Origin: HNR sp040400085
GTDB taxonomy: Bacteria > Actinomycetota > Actinomycetes > Actinomycetales > Microbacteriaceae
Assembly: GCA_040400085.1 (NCBI GenBank)
Contig: JBBAQX010000002.1
Location: 1-64,000, forward strand
Direction of reading: 5' to 3'
DNA: 64,000 bases
Shown here one piece after another: positions 58,101-64,000 of this stretch. Under the pieces are notes generated by a model, which saw only the letters and a program-made list of their open reading frames with translations, ran no database searches and was not told the DNA's origin. Positions within the stretch are counted from its first letter, which is position 1, and every line of letters starts with the position of its first letter. The translations under genes were made by a program, and so were the position numbers.

Positions 58101-58748
58101 ATCCCATCCATCGGGACGTTCGTCCTCGTCAGGCTGTGGGGCGGTGGTGGTTCGGGTGGCGCTGCTGCTGGTTCAAACGCCGGGGGCGGCGGGGGAGGTG
58201 GCTACACCGAGCGTCTGTACAGGCTGTCCGACCTCGGTGCACCGGGAGCGAACATCTCCTACACCGTGGGTGCGGGTGGCGCTGCGGTCACTACGAGCAC
58301 CAACGGCAACCCCGGAGGCAGCTCAACATTCGCCTCGTCGACCAACTTGATCACCGCATACGGTGGCGGAGGTGGTGGCTCGGGTGGCGGGCCGGGAACC
58401 GGAGCCGGACTCATCGCCTCCGGTGGAACGAACACGGACCCGGGGTGGGGTGGCGCGGGAACGGGTCAGGGATCGAGTGCGACCTGGCCTTGGACCGGAG
58501 GTAACGGCAGCTTTGCCAGCGTCAACCCCGGAGGCAACGCGCTGTTCGGTGGCGCAGGCGGAGGTGGCACGCTGAACACCGGTAACAGCGCGGGCGGCAC
58601 CAGCGTCTTCGGAGGAACGGGAGGCGCGGGGGCCACGGCGTCCACGGCGGTCTCCGGAACTCAGCCGGGAGGCGGAGGCGGCGGGGTGAAGACGTCCGGT
58701 ACGTCGGGCAAGGGCGGCGACGGCCGCGCGGAATTCTGGGTGTGGTGA
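55167..58748 (+). CDS. Long modular tail fibre with glycine-rich tip
   Basis: A 1193-residue fibre. The N-terminal domain (about 1-100) ends ITAPAATIVQEEE. Then come four repeats of about 75 residues with the signature R-W...TGS-x-AG-S-x-F-x-I-x-R-x-D-x-G-x-x-x-x-x-P-L-x-I-x-R-A-T-G (about 120-455). Two copies of a 130-residue module follow, each opening LENLPGAW[VI]KRSVRVATTA and containing DRVLVK[DN]QAT[SA]AQNGI[YF] (about 505-660 and 825-970), separated by a module with GGTGLATFAIGDLLYAS. The last 200 residues are glycine-rich (GGGGSGGAAAGSNAGGGGGG), like the adhesin at 44188. The plan is anchor, shaft, shaft modules, receptor tip. Confidence 0.83.
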   Translation: MAKLYNRVRATTATTGTGTITLGAAVSGYRAFSTAVGNGDTVHYVIEDGTAWEIGTGTYTSVGTTLTRTLVESSTGSLLSLSGSAQVFITAPAATIVQEEEPNAFSNTNTFGNNTVFSTFIYNGPAGSNRTIRYQTAGVDRWWAGVLSTAESGSNTGSDWGVYRYSDAGTFVDTPLYVERSTGLTYLNIASGRKVGNGVGQSNFFINGAAGNTRGFVYQSNGSTRWMVYVDNSAEAGANAGSDFYIARYSDAGAFIDSPLVISRATGAVTLTLSSGTTVGTPTGGYGAINITANSGQFRALVFRTGTVDRWKFQIDSVAETGSSAGSNFSFSRSDDSGAFIDSPLQINRATGVVYIPNFSVDNVTFNAPLPSGTTVANNASSSYFFVSGANTQEKGIILRTNNSSRWSILAGGDGETGSTAGSTFRIYRHDDTGTYLGNPLSINRATGVVTLATALPTGSGGTNSLATPTAGAVAVGNGTSYVFTNAGTAGQALVSNGSSTPVFATLTLENLPGAWVKRSVRVATTAALTVTATTTTLTNAGALAALSIDGVAVALNDRVLVKDQATSAQNGIYTVTNIGSGVVAWVLTRAADADVSADLAGAAVAIDQGTVNGGFMFDTDFRTIDTLGTTAMPWARILDTRAIGSLVQAWDADLDSIAGLAGTSGLLRKTAANTWSLDANTYLTSAGAVTSISFGTTGLTPSAANVGAVTVAGTLNAVNGGTGLATFAIGDLLYASTTTALSRLATAAAGNVLISGTTPTWGKVGLTTHVSGTLPIASGGTNGSATPTAGAVPYGTGTAFAFTAAGTAGQALVSNGTSAPLFAELTLENLPGAWIKRSVRVATTAALTVTATSTTLTNSGTLAALAIDGVTLALNDRVLVKNQATAAQNGIFIVTNIGSGAVAWVLTRSGDADISGVISCGTVAVAAGTINAGTKWSTTFKSTDTLATTAMNWFRLIDQSTIPTLTQDNTAGTRNFTIPSIGTFVLVRLWGGGGSGGAAAGSNAGGGGGGGYTERLYRLSDLGAPGANISYTVGAGGAAVTTSTNGNPGGSSTFASSTNLITAYGGGGGGSGGGPGTGAGLIASGGTNTDPGWGGAGTGQGSSATWPWTGGNGSFASVNPGGNALFGGAGGGGTLNTGNSAGGTSVFGGTGGAGATASTAVSGTQPGGGGGGVKTSGTSGKGGDGRAEFWVW

Positions 58749-58749
58749 C

Positions 58750-59157
58750 ATGACCATCTACGCTTACATAGACTTGAACGGACGGGCGGTGAACTTCGTC
58801 TCCGGGGACGCGTTCCCCGAGATCGTTCCCGAGGACTGCACGGCCGTGGAACTCAACCAGCCGAACTACGGTTACGGCTGGTTGTGGGACGGGACCGCTC
58901 TCGTCGACGACGTCAGCCCACCTCCCGAGATCCCGAGGAGCGTCACGCCCCGACAGGTCAGACTCCTGCTCCTGTCCCAGGGACTTCTCGACCAGGTGGA
59001 GGCGATCATCGCGGCTTCCGACAAGGCGACGCAGATCACCTGGGAGTTCGCCACGGAATTCAGGAGGGACAACCCACTGCTGCTGGCCCTGGGATACAAC
59101 CTGGGCCTGACGGACGAGCAGATCGACCAGTTCTTCATCGCCGCCGCTCAACTCTAA
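58750..59157 (+). CDS. Tail-fibre-associated protein (XkdW/fibre-assembly-like)
   Basis: A 135-residue protein with an N-terminal beta part (YAYIDLNGRAVNFVSGDAFP, GYGWLWDGTALVDDV) and a C-terminal helical domain beginning VTPRQVRLLLLSQGLLDQVEAII. The T-P-R-Q-x-R-x-x-L-L-x-x-G-L-L-D segment occurs in small proteins encoded after tail fibres in many phages, probably fibre-tip or assembly proteins. ATG three bases after the stop of the long fibre. Confidence 0.72.
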   Translation: MTIYAYIDLNGRAVNFVSGDAFPEIVPEDCTAVELNQPNYGYGWLWDGTALVDDVSPPPEIPRSVTPRQVRLLLLSQGLLDQVEAIIAASDKATQITWEFATEFRRDNPLLLALGYNLGLTDEQIDQFFIAAAQL

Positions 59158-59173
59158 CCGGAGTCACTAGGGA

Positions 59174-62100
59174 GTGCTCGGCAACCACCCATTAGGCGGC
59201 GCACCATTAGCTGGTTCACCCAGCGGCGGTACAGTCACCAGCGCGACGGCGTCCGCATCGGGTAGTTCGACCGTCACCGCGGGCGGCACGGGCATCAACG
59301 CGACCGTCGCCTCCGCATCGGGTACGGGTACTCCTCAGGCCGTCGGACGTTCGTTCACCGCGGCGACCGCGGCGGCGAGCGGATCCGGCGTTGCCTCGGC
59401 GACCGGCTTCTCCTACTACGCAGGCACAGCGACTGCTAACGGTTCCGGTCAGGGAACGGCGACTGCTGCCGCGACATTTGCCGGCTCCGGTTCCGCCGCG
59501 GGTACGTCCTCAGTCACCGCTACGGGCACGGGCATCCTCCCGTCGTCCACATCCGCATCCGGCGTCGGTACAGCAACTGGCGTCGGCTTTTCTATTTCGG
59601 CGTCCGTTGCCTCCGCGTCAGGTACGTCGACTGTCGCCGCGGTCGGTTCCTCCAGTGCAGCATCCATCGCGTCCTCATCAGGTACGGGTACCGCGTCCGG
59701 TGCTGGTGTCGCCGTCAAACCGGCGAGCGCCGGTGCGTCCGGTGTCGGCACTGCAGCGGCAGTCGCGTCCTCCAGTGCGGCGTCCTCGGCATCCGCATCG
59801 GGAACTTCCTCAGTCACCGCGGTTGGCACGGGCGTCAATTCGTCCACAGGTAGCGCAAGCGGCACTGGTACGCCGACGGGCACCGGTAGCGCGACCGACG
59901 CGTCCGTCGCCTCGTCCAGTGGTACGGGTACCGTGTCCGCCGTCGCCAGCGCCACCGCGGCGTCCACCGCGTCCTCCTCCGGAACTGGAACTGCGTCCGG
60001 TGTCGGACTCTCGTTCTTTACCGGAGTCGCATCCGCATCCGGTGTGGGTACCGCGTCCGCAGTCGGCTTCTCCTTCTCGGCGGCGAATGCGTCCTCCTCG
60101 GGAACTGGAACTGCGACGGGCATCGGTTCGTCCAGCGCTACATCCGTCGCCTCCGCGTCCGGTACGTCCTCCGTCACTGCGGTCGGTACCGGAGTCAACG
60201 CGAGCGCCGCATCCGCCTCGGGAAGTGGCGCTGCATCCGGCGTATCGACTTCCACCGCTGCATCCGCGGCGTCCTCCAGTGGATCGGGAACCGCGTCCGG
60301 CGTAGGCATCGCACTCAAGCCCGCCGTCGGTAACTCCAGTGGTACGGGTACTCCCTCCGCCATTGGTTTCGCTACAGACGCGTCCACGGCATCCTCCTCC
60401 GGTGTCGGCACTGCAACCGCCACCGCAACGTCAACCGCTGCGTCCAACGCATCGGCCACCGGTACCGGAACGGCAACATCCGTCGGCTCCTCCTTCTCGG
60501 CCGCACAGGGTTCCGCTTCCGGTACCGGCACTGCTCAGGCGACGTCGACACCGACCGCAGCTTCCGTGGCGAGCGCATCGGGCACGGGTACTGCATCCGC
60601 CGTCGGTCAGTCCTTCGCCGCTTCCTCCAGCTCGTCCAGTGGTACGGGAACGGCGAGCGGTTCCGGTATCGCGCTCAAGCCTGCGGCCGGATCCTCATCG
60701 GGCACCGGAACGGCGACGGGTGTGGGTTCGTCCAGCGCGGCGTCCTCGGGATCTGCCTCGGGAACGGGAAGCGCCAGCGGTACTGGAACCGGCGTCAATG
60801 CCTCCGTAGGTAACTCCAGCGGTACAGGAACGCCGACCGGTACTGGTTCTGCTACAGACGCGTCCGTCGCGTCCTCCTCCGGCACAGGTACGGCCAGTGC
60901 CACGGCGTCCTCCACGAGCTCCTCGACAGGCTCCGCATCGGGAACGGGATCCGCCGCGGCGTCCGGTCGATCCACGGTCTCGAGCGTCGCGAGCGCCTCC
61001 GGCACGGGTTCCGCGGCGGCAGTCGGTACTTCTACGGCGGCGTCCGCAGGTTCGTCCAGTGGTACGGGCAGCGCGAGCGGTCAGGCAACCGGAACCTTCC
61101 CAGTCACCGCGTCGGCGTCCGGTACTGGATCCGCAGCAGGTGTCGGTGCATCCACGGCAGCTTCCTCCGGATCCTCCAGCGGATCGGGCAGCGCCACCGG
61201 CATTGGTTCGTACATCACACCGGCGACCGGATCCTCCTCGGGATCGGGCATCGCCGCGGCGGTCTCCACGTCTACCGCGACGAGCAACGCGTCCGCATCG
61301 GGTACCGGAGCAGGCAGCGCGGTCGGTACCGGGGTCAACGGATCGGTGGGCAGTTCCTCAGGTACGGGTACGCCGACCGGAACCGGAGCGGCGACCGATG
61401 CGTCCGTCGCATCCTCGAGCGGCGTTGGATCGGCGAGCGCCGCGTCCGCCGTCAATATTGCCGCGGCGGGTTCCGCTTCCGGTACGGGCAGCGCGAGCGT
61501 CGTAGGCACCGGAGTCAACGCGAGAGCGGCATCCGCATCGGGTAGCGGTACGGCCTCGGGCGTCTCGTCTTCCACCGCAGCGTCTTCGGGATCCTCCAGT
61601 GGAACGGGTGCAGGCAACGCCGTCGGTACCGGTCTCAACGCGAGCGCCGCATCCGCTGCTGGTACCGGAGCCGCGGCCGGAGTCGGTTCGTCCACCGCAG
61701 CTTCGTCCGGTTCGTCAAGCGGTACGGGATCCGCATCGGGATCGGGAACGGCACTCAAGCCTGCGACCGGTTCCTCCACCGGTACGGGTACAGGTGCTGC
61801 CGTCTCTGCATCCACCGCCGCGTCTACGGGATCGTCCAGTGGTACGGGAACGGCGAGCGCGAGCGGTACTGGCGTCAACTCCTCCGTGGGCAACTCGAGC
61901 GGAACGGGAACTCCAACCGGTCTGAGCACGTCGACGGGAGCATCCCTCGGTAACTCAAGCGGTGCGGGCTTTGCGTTCGCCTCGGGTACTTCCACCGCGG
62001 CATCCACGGCGTCCTCCTCGGGATCCGGTAACGCCACTGCCGTCTCCATCGGTCTCAACGCAGCTACGGGTAGCGCGAGCGGATCGGGAAGCGCCAGTGC

Positions 62101-64000
62101 AATCTCCACGTCCACGGCCGCCTCCGTCGGTAGTGCCGCAGGAACTGGAGCTGCGAACGGTACGGCGACCGGTACATTCCCTGCAGTCGCGAGCGCCAGC
62201 GGTACGGGAACGGCATCGGGCATCACCGTCTCCACTGCAGTCGCCGTCGCCAGCGCGAGCGGTACGGGAACCGCCAATGCGGCCAGTGCGTTCCTGCTCA
62301 CCTTCTCCGGCAATGCTAGCGGTGCGGGCTTTGCGTTCGCGACCGGCGCGTCCATCAGTTCGGGCGTCGCCTCCGCGGCGGGAACGTCCAGTGTCACCGG
62401 TGTCGGACGCGCGATCTGTCCGGCGGTAGGTTCCTCGAGCGGTACGGGAACGCCGGTCGGCGTTGGGTTCTCCACCGATGCGTCCGTCGCGAGCGCGTCC
62501 GGTACCGGTACCGCCGCGGCAGTCTCCACATCAACGGCGGCATCCGCGGGTTCCTCGAGTGGTACGGGAACAGCGAGCGGTGCGGCAGCATACGCATCGA
62601 ACTCCATTGGATCCGCATCCGGTCAGGGCAGCGCGCAGGCAGTCGGTTCGTCGACCGCCGCATCGAGCGGATCGGCGTTGGGTACGGGTGCGGGCAACGC
62701 GGTCGGTACCGGAGTCAAGTCAGCAGTTGCCTCGGCATCGGGTATCGGCAGCGCATCGGGCGGGGGTTCGTCGACCGCAGCGTCCTCCGGTTCGTCGTCG
62801 GGGACCGGTACCGAGATCGGCGTCGGTACCGGCGTCAACTCCTCCGTTGCGTCCGCATCCGGAGTAGGATCGGCCGCGGCGATTGGTTCGTCCGCGGCGG
62901 CATCGAGCGGATCCTCCACCGGTCAGGATACAGCGTCCGGTAGCGGCACTGGCGTCAACTCCTCCGTGGGCAACTCCTCGGGCACCGGCACTCCTACGGG
63001 TTCGGGTGCAGCCACGGATGCCTCCGTCGCGTCGGCGTCAGGTCAGGGTACGGCGGCAGCGGTCGGTCGCTCCACCAACTCCGGTGCAGGTAATTCTTCG
63101 GGTTCAGGATCCGCATCCGGTGCGGGTCTGTCGGTCTTCTCGGGTGTCGGCAGCGCATCGGGTGCGGGTTCCAGTGCGGGTTCGGGCGCGGCGAACATTG
63201 CGGCCGTCGCCAATGCCTCGGGTCAGGGAATCGCGAGTGCAGTCGGTACGCTGGCCATCTTCTCGGCATACGCGAAGGTCTCGTGGATCAAGATCCGCGC
63301 TCTCAGGACTCCGATTGCGTCCAGTATTGCGCGGGCCAACGGAACCTCCACTGCGAGCGCGGTCGGCTTCTTCAGCATCATCACCCCGACGGTCGCATCG
63401 TCCTCGGGAACGTCCAGCGCCCCCGCGATTGGTTCGTCCACAGCCGCGTCCACGGGCAATGCTTCCGGTACGGGATCGGGTACGTCCTCCGGCCTCGGCA
63501 CCAATGCCGCCGTCGGTATCGCCAGTGGACAGGGAACGGCCAGCGGTCAGGGCGGGTCCACTCAGGCCACGACAGGCTCCTCGACGGGATCGGGTTCCGC
63601 TCAGGCCGTCGGTATGTCCGTCCGTCAGGGCACGGGAACGGCTTCCGGTGATGGTTCTGGGTCCGCCGTCGGTATCTCCACTGCGGCAACGGTTGCCTCG
63701 GCGACCGGAACGGCGACGGTCAACGGACGCGGCACTCAGGTAACACCCACGGTCGGCAGGGCGGTGGGCACCGGCATTGCGTCCGGCGTGGGCACGAACG
63801 TCGTCCCGGCCGTAGGCAACTCAAGTGGTACGGGAACTTCCACCGTGGTGGGACGCACCACGGGTGACGCGCATGCGAGGATCAGCTGGGTCAAGATTCG
63901 TGCGCTGCGGACTCCGATTGCGAGTTCCAGGGCGCGTTCCCTCGGTGTGGTCAGTGCAACGGGCAGGGCGACGTATAAGTCCCGCAAGCGCAGGATCGGC
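59174..64000 (+). CDS. Giant Ala/Ser/Gly/Thr repeat fibre protein (3' end outside window)
   Basis: A frame opens at GTG 59174 (GGAG ten bases upstream) and stays open to the window end, at least 1609 codons. Almost the whole product consists of about 20-residue units of the form [TS]-AA-S-x-A-S-S-S-G-T-G-T-A-x-G-x-G (for example SATDASVASSSGTGTASA). Some units carry bulkier inserts (VGFSFSAAN, GIALKPAAG, GTGVNASVGN). A 15-residue segment SW[IV]KIRALRTPIASS occurs twice (about 63283 and 63887), perhaps marking the end of the repeat region. There is no membrane segment or catalytic motif. It resembles the repeat part of the 53580 gene and is probably a very long fibre or whisker; its function is inferred from place and composition. 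Confidence 0.78.
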   Translation, partial: MLGNHPLGGAPLAGSPSGGTVTSATASASGSSTVTAGGTGINATVASASGTGTPQAVGRSFTAATAAASGSGVASATGFSYYAGTATANGSGQGTATAAATFAGSGSAAGTSSVTATGTGILPSSTSASGVGTATGVGFSISASVASASGTSTVAAVGSSSAASIASSSGTGTASGAGVAVKPASAGASGVGTAAAVASSSAASSASASGTSSVTAVGTGVNSSTGSASGTGTPTGTGSATDASVASSSGTGTVSAVASATAASTASSSGTGTASGVGLSFFTGVASASGVGTASAVGFSFSAANASSSGTGTATGIGSSSATSVASASGTSSVTAVGTGVNASAASASGSGAASGVSTSTAASAASSSGSGTASGVGIALKPAVGNSSGTGTPSAIGFATDASTASSSGVGTATATATSTAASNASATGTGTATSVGSSFSAAQGSASGTGTAQATSTPTAASVASASGTGTASAVGQSFAASSSSSSGTGTASGSGIALKPAAGSSSGTGTATGVGSSSAASSGSASGTGSASGTGTGVNASVGNSSGTGTPTGTGSATDASVASSSGTGTASATASSTSSSTGSASGTGSAAASGRSTVSSVASASGTGSAAAVGTSTAASAGSSSGTGSASGQATGTFPVTASASGTGSAAGVGASTAASSGSSSGSGSATGIGSYITPATGSSSGSGIAAAVSTSTATSNASASGTGAGSAVGTGVNGSVGSSSGTGTPTGTGAATDASVASSSGVGSASAASAVNIAAAGSASGTGSASVVGTGVNARAASASGSGTASGVSSSTAASSGSSSGTGAGNAVGTGLNASAASAAGTGAAAGVGSSTAASSGSSSGTGSASGSGTALKPATGSSTGTGTGAAVSASTAASTGSSSGTGTASASGTGVNSSVGNSSGTGTPTGLSTSTGASLGNSSGAGFAFASGTSTAASTASSSGSGNATAVSIGLNAATGSASGSGSASAISTSTAASVGSAAGTGAANGTATGTFPAVASASGTGTASGITVSTAVAVASASGTGTANAASAFLLTFSGNASGAGFAFATGASISSGVASAAGTSSVTGVGRAICPAVGSSSGTGTPVGVGFSTDASVASASGTGTAAAVSTSTAASAGSSSGTGTASGAAAYASNSIGSASGQGSAQAVGSSTAASSGSALGTGAGNAVGTGVKSAVASASGIGSASGGGSSTAASSGSSSGTGTEIGVGTGVNSSVASASGVGSAAAIGSSAAASSGSSTGQDTASGSGTGVNSSVGNSSGTGTPTGSGAATDASVASASGQGTAAAVGRSTNSGAGNSSGSGSASGAGLSVFSGVGSASGAGSSAGSGAANIAAVANASGQGIASAVGTLAIFSAYAKVSWIKIRALRTPIASSIARANGTSTASAVGFFSIITPTVASSSGTSSAPAIGSSTAASTGNASGTGSGTSSGLGTNAAVGIASGQGTASGQGGSTQATTGSSTGSGSAQAVGMSVRQGTGTASGDGSGSAVGISTAATVASATGTATVNGRGTQVTPTVGRAVGTGIASGVGTNVVPAVGNSSGTGTSTVVGRTTGDAHARISWVKIRALRTPIASSRARSLGVVSATGRATYKSRKRRIG

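Noticed and set aside
61081..62607. 508-codon minus-strand frame rich in Pro/Val/Ala, with similar ones at 59449-60531, 60607-61005 and 62623-62919
   Set aside because: These are the antisense reading of the repeat gene. The periodicity is imposed by the sense codons, the frames are broken, and no start has a suitable ribosome binding site.
59391..63743. Several plus-strand Arg/Pro/Ser-rich frames
   Set aside because: They are the out-of-phase reading of the giant repeat gene. Only the frame beginning at 59174 is open to the end of the window and has sensible composition.
59174..64000. CRISPR array as explanation of the short repeats
   Set aside because: Units are about 60 bases, diverged, contiguous without unique spacers and in phase with a reading frame; no cas genes are nearby.

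Overview
The window is part of a GC-rich, T4-superfamily contractile-tailed phage (myovirus), not a bacterial chromosome. Recognisable T4-type proteins include gp32 (single-strand DNA binding), gp33 (late-transcription co-activator), DenV, gp4/50, and a nearly complete baseplate/tail set: gp26, gp51, gp29, gp54-like, gp48, gp53, gp27, gp5, gp25, gp6, gp7-like, gp8. T4-type late promoter boxes (TATAAATA and variants) lie in front of the structural genes. Frequent GTG/TTG starts and ATGA/TGATG overlaps are typical of compact phage operons. The host cannot be named from the sequence; the TTGACA-N17 promoters show it uses an ordinary sigma70-type polymerase. Four runs of exactly 100 N (1154-1253, 11567-11666, 12915-13014, 54046-54145) mark this as a scaffolded draft assembly.

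Layout. 1-2.6 kb: end of one operon, tRNA-Gly(UCC), gp33, gp32 and a strong terminator. 2.6-7.0 kb (minus strand): a late tail operon running from a gp2-like protein through gp54-like, gp26, a gp51-like extension reached by a probable -1 frameshift, the gp29 tape measure and a small membrane protein. 7.0-18.3 kb (plus strand): early/middle accessory region of small genes in overlapping operons, with a multi-HTH protein, two nucleotidyltransferase/ligase proteins (one with a probable WGR domain), an AAA+ ATPase of proteasome-activating type, DenV and several membrane or exported proteins, each block opening with a TTGACA-N17 promoter. 18.3-20.1 kb: a three-gene membrane module resembling a TolQ/ExbB/MotA plus TolR/ExbD/MotB proton channel. 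20.1-29.7 kb: head completion gp4/50 (minus strand), then gp48, gp53, gp27, a 1336-residue gp5 spike carrying three peptidoglycan-related domains, and a 700-residue baseplate-linked protein. 29.7-31.2 kb (minus strand): six small early genes, four sharing a W-P-G motif. 31.2-42.7 kb: gp25, gp6, gp7-like, gp8 and a 1938-residue DUF4815-type protein. 42.7-64 kb: tail-fibre/adhesin region with duplicated cassettes, glycine-rich adhesins, a PAAR spike tip and, at the end, a reading frame of at least 1609 codons made of about 20-residue Ala/Ser/Gly/Thr repeats that runs off the window.

How it works together. Early genes are probably read by host polymerase from the TTGACA promoters; gp33, with a gp55-type sigma factor not in this window, would then switch transcription to the TATAAATA late promoters and produce the tail, baseplate and fibres. 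At three of these late promoters the start codon begins exactly six bases after the box, so the messages should be leaderless.

The most notable items are the probable -1 frameshift joining gp26 to gp51, the putative leaderless late mRNAs, the phage-encoded TolQ/TolR-like channel module, the multi-enzyme gp5 with a degenerate amidase domain, the W-P-G small-protein family, and the giant repeat fibre gene.
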